This document shows positions 1 through 6,239 of a DNA stretch of 16,012 nucleotides, in pieces. This DNA comes from Actinomycetes bacterium. Lineage in GTDB: Bacteria; Actinomycetota; Actinomycetes; Actinomycetales; Cellulomonadaceae. A model generated the notes under the pieces. The model was not told the DNA's origin, made no database searches, and saw only the letters and a list, made by a program, of their open reading frames with translations. The stretch covers positions 1 through 16,012 of the forward strand of contig JAEWEJ010000241.1 in NCBI GenBank assembly GCA_023389455.1, read 5' to 3'. The number at the start of each line of letters is the position of its first letter. Position 1 is the stretch's first letter. The translations under genes and the position numbers were made by a program.

Positions 1-209
1 TCCTGGACGTGACGGGCCGGGCGCGGCTCCGCGAGGACGTCGACGCGCTGCAGGACCGCGGTGGCCGTGGCGGCCGCGAGGCCGAGCACGAGGGCGGACC
101 CGACCGTCATGCCGAGCGCCCAGACGAGCACGGTGGTCGCGACGCCGCCCGCCAGGGGGCGCCACGCGGCCTGCCACAGCGCCAGGGCCTGGGCCCGCAG
201 CCGGGTCAC
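1..209 (-). CDS. Partial membrane protein, N-terminal part (runs off the left edge)
   Basis: A reading frame opens with GTG at 209-207 and stays open to the window edge, giving 69 residues that begin MTRLRAQALALWQ. A hydrophobic stretch at about residues 19-52 is rich in A, V, L and G and could form one or two membrane segments. The last visible part is a charged segment ending RPARHVQ. The GTG overlaps the TGA of the DUF4129 gene in the arrangement GTGA, the usual sign of translational coupling, so it very likely belongs to the same operon. Genes next to DUF4129 proteins in actinomycetes are often MoxR ATPase, DUF58 and other small membrane proteins, but nothing here identifies a family. The function is unknown. 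Confidence 0.6.
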   Translation of the reverse strand, partial: MTRLRAQALALWQAAWRPLAGGVATTVLVWALGMTVGSALVLGLAAATATAVLQRVDVLAEPRPARHVQ

Positions 210-1012
210 GACGCCGGCCCGTCAGCAGGACGCCGGTCAGCAGGACGCCCGTCGTCGGCGTCGGGCCCGGCCGCGGCAGCCCCGGCGTCGGGGGTGGCGT
301 CGGGCTCCGTGCGCGGCACCAGCCCCTGCCCCACCACCTCGAGCAGGTCGGCCGCCCGTCGCACGTCGTCGGGGCCGACGCCGTGCGCGCCGTACCGGGC
401 GGCCAGGTACAGCCGCAGCAGCTCCCGCGTGGCGGCGGGGTCGGCGCGCGTGGCCCCGAGGACGCGCACCGCGAGCTCGCTGGCCGTCTCGGCCGGGTCG
501 CGGACCACCCCGGTGCGGGCGGCGGCGGTCTCCACCGCGACCCACGCACCGATCACCGCGTCGCCGGGGGGCACGTCGTCCTGGATCGCCCGCTGCGCCT
601 GCCGCACGCCCTCGCGCAGCGCCGCGACGGCGGTGTCCGCGAGCTCGTCGCCCGCCTCGTCCCCGGGGGAGGGCTCCTCCTCGTCGTCCGCGGCCTGGTC
701 CAGCCGCCAGCCGCGTGACATGTACCGCAGCACCAGGACGAGGACCGCGAGACCCGCGACGGCGGCCAGGACCTGGAGCAGACGGGCCACGTCGGACACC
801 CACCCGTAGCTCGCCGGCAGCTGGCCCAGCACGTCGTCCGGCAGCGCCGACTCCGAGATCTCGGGCACGGTCGGCATGGAGGTGGGCGTCGGCGGCGCCT
901 CGGCCGGCCGGCCCTCCAACGTCAGGGGTCCGCTCAGCGCCGCCGCGAGCACCCCGACCACCAGCAGCAGGGCAGCCAGCGCCGTGACCGCGACCGTGGA
1001 GCGGGTCGGCAC
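206..1012 (-). CDS. DUF4129 domain-containing membrane protein
   Basis: This 268-residue protein has a short cytoplasmic N-terminus, a first membrane segment at about residues 7-28 and a proline-rich extracytoplasmic linker. A second membrane segment lies at about 74-97, followed by an acidic stretch (about 108-125) and a cytoplasmic C-terminal domain at about 126-230. That domain has the DUF4129 pattern: an amphipathic helix, DAVIGAWVAVE, then LYLAARYG. DUF4129 proteins usually lie beside MoxR-type ATPases, DUF58 and transglutaminase-like proteins and are thought to act at the cell envelope; the biochemical role is not established. I chose the GTG at 1012 because GGAGG lies six bases upstream of it. 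A longer frame to 1147 exists but has no such site and would add an arginine/proline-rich leader. The downstream gene overlaps by GTGA. Confidence 0.8.
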   Translation of the reverse strand: MPTRSTVAVTALAALLLVVGVLAAALSGPLTLEGRPAEAPPTPTSMPTVPEISESALPDDVLGQLPASYGWVSDVARLLQVLAAVAGLAVLVLVLRYMSRGWRLDQAADDEEEPSPGDEAGDELADTAVAALREGVRQAQRAIQDDVPPGDAVIGAWVAVETAAARTGVVRDPAETASELAVRVLGATRADPAATRELLRLYLAARYGAHGVGPDDVRRAADLLEVVGQGLVPRTEPDATPDAGAAAAGPDADDGRPADRRPADGPAS

Positions 1013-1093
1013 CGAGGGCCTCCGGGGGGTGGGGCGCCGCCCGGCGGTGGACGGCGCGGCCAGGCTAACGGGTGGCCGCACGCCCGGCCCGCA

Positions 1094-1113
1094 GGGTGGT
1101 GCGCGCCCCACCC
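1094..1113. repeat. Short inverted repeat between GH2 and DUF4129 genes
   Basis: GGGTGG at 1094-1099 pairs with CCACCC at 1108-1113 across an 8-base loop. It lies in the 138-base gap between the glycosidase stop and the DUF4129 start. There is no T-run on either side, so it is at best a weak terminator or processing signal. Confidence 0.2.
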
Positions 1114-1150
1114 CGCCGCCGCACCGCCCGTCCGGGCGTCGACGCACCGC

Positions 1151-3961
1151 TCACCAGCGGTTGTGCACGTCCTCCGCCCACCCGACGACGTCGCGGACCT
1201 GCACCCACGTCCCCGTCTCGTCGCGCACCCGCCCCGCCCAGTGGCCGAAGCACTGGGACGTGCGGGACGCGAAGACCTTGAGGTCCGTGACGGACTGCTT
1301 GAGGTGGAAGGGCGTGAGGCTGAGCTCGACGTCCGTGCCGGTGACGCGCCACGGCGCGTGCCAGTCGTCCGGGTCGTACTCCCAGACCAGCTCCTCGCTG
1401 ATCTTGGTGAGGCGCCCGTCGACGACGAGCGCGTTCTCGACCGACCCCGTCCCGTCGGTCCACCGCCCGCCCACCTGCAGCCCGACGACCCGTCCGTCGG
1501 TGACCCCCGACCCCGCGCCCCAGTTCCACCGCACGTCGTACGGCCACCGGCCGCGGCCGTGGTCGAGCGTCGCCCAGGACTCCCCCGCGGGCACGTCGCT
1601 GACGACGCCGTCGACCCGCACCGTGCCCGTCGCGGGGCGCGCCACGTCCTTGACCGTGTACTGGAAGAGCGTGTCGGTCCACGGCACGACGACGCCGAGG
1701 GACTCGTGCCCGTCGGGCCGGTGCGCGACGACGTCGACGCGCACGCGCGGCCCGACCGCGCGCAGCCGGGTGCCGCCGGGCACCTCGTCGATCGCGATCT
1801 TCACCTGGCGGGTGCTGGTGCGGACCCTGCCGCGCCCCAGGGTGCCGGGCAGCCGCGTGCTGCCGGTGAGCACGCCGATCGCGTCGTGCGAGACCGTCTC
1901 GCCCGTCGTGCGGTCGAGCACCCAGATGCCGTGCACGGCGGCGTAGTCGAGTGCCGAGGTCACCAGCGCGACGACGTGCGTGGGCGTGGTGACCGCCCAG
2001 TACTCCCAGCGCTTGTTGCGGCCCGCGCCGCGCGCGCCGAGGCCGATGCCGTCGGTGTCGACCAGCGGGGTGCGGGTCCAGCCGACGGCGTCGGGGTTCA
2101 GGCGGCCGTCGGGCAGCGTGAGGCTCACGGGGGCGGTGATCTCGCGCTCGGTCACGCGCACGGGCCGCGCGGGGGCGACGCCCGCGGCCGCGTCGTGGCG
2201 CGCGCGCAGCCGCAGGTTCGAGGTGCGCACGGCGTCGACGTCGACCTTGAGGACCCGCCGGTCGTACGTCATCAGCCCGTTGGTCTCCTCCTCGACGTCC
2301 GCGAGCTGGGTGTGGACGAACGCCGCGAGCCCCTCGTCGACCGCCGGCCCGACCTGCTCGTGCTGCAGCCGCAGGTAGGCGCGCTCGAAGGCGTCGCGGT
2401 CGCGGAGGCGCCGGTACCCGAACTCCTTGTCGGACCACGTGTGGCCCTCGACGCGGTGCGAGTACCCGCCGTACTCCGAGAGCACCGCGGCGCGCGCGTC
2501 GGCGGCGTCGGCGCGTGACAGCCGGTAGGGACGGAAGTAGACGTGCCGGCTGACCAGGTCCCCCGCGCCCTGGTCGTGCCAGCCGGACGCGTGGTCGACG
2601 GGCCGGGTCGGGTCGAGCGCCGCGACGCGGGCGGCGACCGCCGCGGCGTCGAACTGCCCCCAGCCCTCGTTGAACGGCACCCACAGCGCGACCGACGGCA
2701 CGCTGCGCAGCAGCTCGACCGTCGCGTCGGCCTCCGCGAGGAACTCCTCGCGACCCTCGGCGTCCTGCCGGCCGAACGCGCGGTACCGCGAGTCGTCGAG
2801 CCGCAGCGGGGTCAGCACCGGCGCGGTGACGACGACCGGGTGGTACGTCCGCCCGCCGTTGACCATGTCCTGCCAGACCAGCATCCCCAGCCGGTCGCAG
2901 TGGTGGTACCAGCGCAGCGGCTCGACCTTGATGTGCTTGCGCAGCATCGTGAAGCCGAGGTCCTTGGCGGTGCGGACGTCGTGGACCATCGCGGCGTCCG
3001 ACGGCGGGGTGTACAGCCCGTCGGGCCAGTAGCCCTGGTCGAGCAGGCCGGCGTGCAGGTACGGCTCGCCGTTGAGGAGCAGGCGGGTGCGGCCGTGCGC
3101 GTCGGGGCCGACGCCGAACGAGCGCATGCCCACGTAGCTGGTCACCCGGTCGTCGCCGAGGGTGACCTCGACGTCGTGCAGGAACGGGTCCTCGGGGGAC
3201 CACCTGCGCGCGTCGGGGCCGAGGGCCACGCGCGTCGGGACGCCCGGCTCCACCGTGGCGCGCGCCAGCTCGCGGCCGTCGGCGCGGACCACGACCTGCG
3301 CGGTCGTCGCGTCGGGCGGGACGTCGCTGCCGACGCCGGGCACGACAGTCACCTCGACCTCACCCGTCGCCAGGTCCGGGGTGAGAACGAGCCGGTCCAC
3401 CCACCGCGCCGGCACGGACTCCAGCCAGACCGTCTGCCAGATGCCCGACTGCGGGGTGTACCAGATGCCGCCCGGCTCGAGCGTCTGCTTGCCGCGGCTG
3501 CGGTACGACGTGTCGGTGACGTCGCGGACCCGCACCACGACCTCGTGCTCGGCGCCGTCCGCGAGCGCGTCGGTGACGTCGAGCGTGAACGGCAGGTACC
3601 CGCCACGGTGCCCGCCGACGTCGACGCCGTCGACCCACACCTGCGCGTCCTGGTCGACCGCGCCGAGGTGCAGCAGCACGCGGTCGCGCACGAACCCGTC
3701 GGGGAGCACGACCGTCCGCCGGTACCAGAGCGCCTCGTCGGGCTGCAGCGTGCGGCCGACGCCGGACAGCGGCGCCTCGGGCGAGAACGGGACGAGGATC
3801 GGCCCGTCCCACACCTGCGGGCGCTCCTCGTCCGTGGCGTGCGTGAACGCGTGGTCCCAGCGGCCGTTGAGGTTGAGGTACGAGTCGCGCACCAGCTGCG
3901 GGCGCGGGTGCTCGGGGAGGACCGCGTCGGGGTCCAGGGTCTCGCCCCACGGGGTCATCAC
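1151..3961 (-). CDS. Glycoside hydrolase family 2 protein fused to a DUF2804 domain
   Basis: This 936-residue protein has two parts. Residues 1-590 are a GH2 enzyme. They comprise a sugar-binding jelly-roll domain (about 20-190, with GRWDHAF, QVWVDG and GIWQTVWLE), an immunoglobulin-like sandwich (about 191-285) and a TIM barrel (about 290-590). In the barrel, E432 in FNEGWGQFD is the expected acid/base and E496 in SEYGGY the expected nucleophile. GH2 enzymes are retaining beta-galactosidases, glucuronidases, mannosidases and relatives; the substrate cannot be read here. Residues about 604-936 match DUF2804, starting EREITAPVSL with DGRLNPDAVGW and GRNKRWEYW and ending FGHWAGRV...VVGWAEDVHNRW. 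DUF2804 is normally a separate protein of about 330 residues and has no known function. No signal peptide is visible, so the enzyme is probably cytoplasmic and acts on sugars imported by the adjacent permease. The start is GTG at 3961 or ATG at 3958, both inside GTGATG and both served by GGAGG upstream. Confidence 0.9.
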   Translation of the reverse strand: MMTPWGETLDPDAVLPEHPRPQLVRDSYLNLNGRWDHAFTHATDEERPQVWDGPILVPFSPEAPLSGVGRTLQPDEALWYRRTVVLPDGFVRDRVLLHLGAVDQDAQVWVDGVDVGGHRGGYLPFTLDVTDALADGAEHEVVVRVRDVTDTSYRSRGKQTLEPGGIWYTPQSGIWQTVWLESVPARWVDRLVLTPDLATGEVEVTVVPGVGSDVPPDATTAQVVVRADGRELARATVEPGVPTRVALGPDARRWSPEDPFLHDVEVTLGDDRVTSYVGMRSFGVGPDAHGRTRLLLNGEPYLHAGLLDQGYWPDGLYTPPSDAAMVHDVRTAKDLGFTMLRKHIKVEPLRWYHHCDRLGMLVWQDMVNGGRTYHPVVVTAPVLTPLRLDDSRYRAFGRQDAEGREEFLAEADATVELLRSVPSVALWVPFNEGWGQFDAAAVAARVAALDPTRPVDHASGWHDQGAGDLVSRHVYFRPYRLSRADAADARAAVLSEYGGYSHRVEGHTWSDKEFGYRRLRDRDAFERAYLRLQHEQVGPAVDEGLAAFVHTQLADVEEETNGLMTYDRRVLKVDVDAVRTSNLRLRARHDAAAGVAPARPVRVTEREITAPVSLTLPDGRLNPDAVGWTRTPLVDTDGIGLGARGAGRNKRWEYWAVTTPTHVVALVTSALDYAAVHGIWVLDRTTGETVSHDAIGVLTGSTRLPGTLGRGRVRTSTRQVKIAIDEVPGGTRLRAVGPRVRVDVVAHRPDGHESLGVVVPWTDTLFQYTVKDVARPATGTVRVDGVVSDVPAGESWATLDHGRGRWPYDVRWNWGAGSGVTDGRVVGLQVGGRWTDGTGSVENALVVDGRLTKISEELVWEYDPDDWHAPWRVTGTDVELSLTPFHLKQSVTDLKVFASRTSQCFGHWAGRVRDETGTWVQVRDVVGWAEDVHNRW

Positions 3962-5277
3962 GAGGGCACCTCCACGTCAGGGGTCTCGTCGGGTACGGCC
4001 ACGGGCGCGGGCACGTCGCGCAGCCGTCGCGCCGGGACGACGACGAGCAGGGCGACGACCGCCGCCGCGACGAAGATCCAGGGCGTCGGCACCTGCTTGA
4101 CGACGCCCAGGTCGACGTACGTCTCGTCGGCACCCGCGATGACGGCCGCCCCGAGGAACGGGCCGACGACCATCGGGACGAGCACGGCGAACACCATCCG
4201 CAGCCCCTGCACCTGGCCCGCGCGGTCCGGCGGGGTCAGGTTGCGCACGGTCGCGGAGATGGCCGCGACCCCCAGCATGAACCCCGACATCATGACGATC
4301 CCCGCGCCGATGACGGCGAGCATGCCGCGCGCCGGGAACATCAGCAGCAGGCCGACGGCGTAGACGGCCACCACGGGCAGGACCGCGCGGTGCGGACCGG
4401 TGCGGTCGAGAAGGCGCCCGCCCAGCACGCTGACGACCGCCGCACCCAGCAGCACCGAGGCCAGCACGACCGGGTACCCGTCGATGTCGAGGTACCGCTG
4501 CACGTAGATGATGAGGAACGGCATGAACACCTGCGTGCTGGTGCCGAGCACCGCCCACGCCGCCAGCGCGACGTACAGCCGCGGCTGCGCGCGCACGGTG
4601 CTGGGCCGCAGCCCGTGCACGACGCTCGCGAGGTACGTGCCGCCGGGTCGCGGCGTCGGTGCCTCCTTCAGCCCGAACCACGCGACGACGCCCACCACCA
4701 CCGTGGTCCCGCCGACGACCGCGAAGAAGACCGACCAGCGGCCGTCGCGCGTCAGCGGGTCGAGCGCGCCGAACACCAGCAGCATCGCCAGCAGCGGCAG
4801 CGTCGCGAGCACCCCGTCGACCCGGCCGCGGTTGGACGCGTCGGTGGAGTCGGTGACCCACGCGTTGAACGCCGCGTCGTTGGCCGTCGCCCCGAACACG
4901 CTCATGACGCAGTCGAGCAGGACGATCCCGGCGACCGCGACGACGACCGCGTCGAGCGCGGGCGCCAGGGCTGCCGCGGTGTCGACGCCGACCAGCCCGA
5001 AGGCCGCCGTGCTCGCACCCCACAGCACGTACCCGCCCGCGATGAACGTGCGCCGCCGCCCCACCCGGTCCGACCACGCCCCGGCCAGCAGCGTCGCCGC
5101 CGTCGCGGCCACGGCGCTCGCCGCGACGATCGTGGCCAGCACCGCCGGGGAGTCCGTGATCGTGTCGTGGACGAACACGTTGAGGTACATGTTCTCGACC
5201 GTCCAGGCGAGCTGTCCGGTGAGGCCCAGGAGGACCACCCAGACCCACAGCCGACGGCCCGTGTGGCTCCGTTGCAC
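3958..5277 (-). CDS. MFS transporter, probable sugar/glycoside permease
   Basis: This is a polytopic membrane protein of about 439 residues with roughly twelve hydrophobic segments. The major facilitator motif lies between segments 2 and 3, GAWSDRVGRRR at residues 66-76. The N-terminal TGQLAWTVENMYLNVFV pattern resembles the GPH/SLC45-like sugar permease branch, but the exact family is an inference. The stop codon overlaps the start of the downstream glycosidase gene, so the two are translationally coupled, which argues that the substrate is a glycoside hydrolysed by that enzyme. I chose GTG at 5277, just before the first membrane segment; longer starts exist up to 5421. There is no ribosome binding site before 5277. 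However, TACAGT (a TANNNT -10 box) lies about nine bases upstream, so the transcript may be leaderless. No substrate-binding protein or LacI-type regulator is nearby. Confidence 0.85.
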   Translation of the reverse strand: MQRSHTGRRLWVWVVLLGLTGQLAWTVENMYLNVFVHDTITDSPAVLATIVAASAVAATAATLLAGAWSDRVGRRRTFIAGGYVLWGASTAAFGLVGVDTAAALAPALDAVVVAVAGIVLLDCVMSVFGATANDAAFNAWVTDSTDASNRGRVDGVLATLPLLAMLLVFGALDPLTRDGRWSVFFAVVGGTTVVVGVVAWFGLKEAPTPRPGGTYLASVVHGLRPSTVRAQPRLYVALAAWAVLGTSTQVFMPFLIIYVQRYLDIDGYPVVLASVLLGAAVVSVLGGRLLDRTGPHRAVLPVVAVYAVGLLLMFPARGMLAVIGAGIVMMSGFMLGVAAISATVRNLTPPDRAGQVQGLRMVFAVLVPMVVGPFLGAAVIAGADETYVDLGVVKQVPTPWIFVAAAVVALLVVVPARRLRDVPAPVAVPDETPDVEVPS

Positions 5278-5443
5278 GGGGGGACTGTAACCAGCGGGGA
5301 CGTCGGCCCGGACGACCCGCGCACCCGCCGCGCCGACAGGACACCCGACCGCCGGTACGACCGCCGACGTGCGCGCGGAGGTGCACGAGCGGTGAGCGTC
5401 CGGCGGATCGACCACCAGCACGTCGCCACGACGGGCCGGTGAC

Positions 5444-5473
5444 GGGCGACGCCCCGGACCGGCGGCGTCGCCC
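5444..5473 (-). terminator. Hairpin downstream of the AMIN-like gene
   Basis: GGGCGACGCC at 5444-5453 and GGCGTCGCCC at 5464-5473 form a perfect 10-bp stem with a 10-base loop. It starts nine bases after the stop codon of the AMIN-like gene (5482). There is no T-run, so it would be an atypical intrinsic terminator, which is common in high-GC actinomycetes, or an mRNA 3'-end stabiliser. It separates this gene from the permease gene. Confidence 0.5.
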
Positions 5474-5481
5474 GCCGAGCC

Positions 5482-6039
5482 TCAGCAGGTCGTCCCCGTC
5501 ACGCACCACCGGTGCGCCACGTCGATGACGAGGCGCGACCCGGCGCCGGGTCCGTCGAGCACGAACGCCCGGAACGGCAGCCGCGCACGGACCCCGAGCC
5601 CGATCGTGGTGACGGCCTCGAAGCTGCCGGCCCAGCGCACGTCACGGAAGGTCGTGTACGACGAGGTGTCGACGAGCGACCCGTCCGGCAGGAACCACGA
5701 GTCCGTCGGCACGACGCCGGTGCGCGCCACGACGGCGAGCCGGGCACCGCCCCTCACCGGGACGACGGCCCCCGACCCGTCCTGGGTGACCTGGCCGACG
5801 TACTGCACGGACCAGCCCTGCAACGGCGCGTCGACGTCGAGCACCAGCCGGTCGTAGCAGGCGTGACGCCCGGCGCGCACGTTCGTCAGCTCGCCGGCGG
5901 AGACGTCACCACCCCCCTTCGGCTGCGACCCCCACACCAGGCCGCAGTAGGGGTGCGCCGAGGCCACGGGCGCGAGCACCAGACCCGTCACCACCGCCAG
6001 GAGCAGCACGAGGGCGCCCCGCAGGAGTCGGTTGCGCAT
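5482..6039 (-). CDS. Secreted AMIN-like domain protein
   Basis: This 185-residue protein has a clear signal peptide: MRNRLLRG, a hydrophobic core at residues 9-24 and a predicted cut after ASA (28/29). The mature part, from about residue 50 to the end, has the AMIN-like pattern: VRAGRHACYDRLVLDVD, then GWSVQYVGQVTQDGSG, a strand-rich middle and a closing LVIDVAHRW. AMIN-like domains in actinomycetes occur in exported proteins and lipoproteins and are related to the peptidoglycan-targeting AMIN domain; no catalytic role is known. Most relatives are lipoproteins, but this one has no lipobox. It has four cysteines (32, 61, 179, 185), which could form two disulfides after export. ATG at 6039 is preceded by AAGGAGG with six bases of spacing, which excludes the longer frame to 6210. 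The gene is divergent from the surface repeat protein at 6240. Confidence 0.8.
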   Translation of the reverse strand: MRNRLLRGALVLLLAVVTGLVLAPVASAHPYCGLVWGSQPKGGGDVSAGELTNVRAGRHACYDRLVLDVDAPLQGWSVQYVGQVTQDGSGAVVPVRGGARLAVVARTGVVPTDSWFLPDGSLVDTSSYTTFRDVRWAGSFEAVTTIGLGVRARLPFRAFVLDGPGAGSRLVIDVAHRWCVTGTTC

Positions 6040-6118
6040 GATGACCCTCCTTCTCGCCACGTCGTCGTCGACGGAGGGACGGGCCACGCCCCGACCCTCA
6101 CCCGAAGGAGGCTCCGAG

Positions 6119-6130
6119 TCGGACGTCCGA
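6119..6130. promoter_or_regulatory. Perfect 12-bp palindrome in the divergent intergenic region
   Basis: TCGGACGTCCGA is a perfect palindrome at 6119-6130, in the 200-base gap between the divergent AMIN-like and surface-protein genes. The sequence CGTCC is repeated just after it, giving CGTCCGATACGTCC. The position suits an operator for either gene. No regulator for it is encoded nearby, so this is only a candidate site. Confidence 0.3.
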
Positions 6131-6189
6131 TACGTCCTGACGGTGGGTGACGAGTGGGCGAACCCGGGACGCCGGGCCGTCCGCGTCGG

Positions 6190-6195
6190 TAGGGT
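6190..6195 (+). promoter_or_regulatory. Candidate -10 box for the surface repeat protein
   Basis: TAGGGT fits the actinobacterial TANNNT -10 pattern and lies 44 bases before the ATG at 6240, leaving a short leader with its own ribosome binding site. The -35 region (around 6167-6172) shows only GGACGC, so the assignment is weak. Confidence 0.35.
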
Positions 6196-6239
6196 GCGCA
6201 CGCCGGGCACTTCCGTCCCCTTTCTCCCCTGGAGCCCCG

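Noticed and set aside
2543..4363. 606-residue open frame on the plus strand opposite the glycosidase and permease genes
   Set aside because: Its product is low-complexity R/V/D/P/H-rich with no domain pattern, while the opposite strand encodes clear GH2 and MFS proteins. It is a high-GC antisense shadow.
5278..5421. Longer N-terminus for the MFS permease starting at 5421
   Set aside because: The added 48 residues have no similarity to permease N-termini and no clear ribosome binding site; the start at 5277 places the first membrane segment normally. Not fully excluded.
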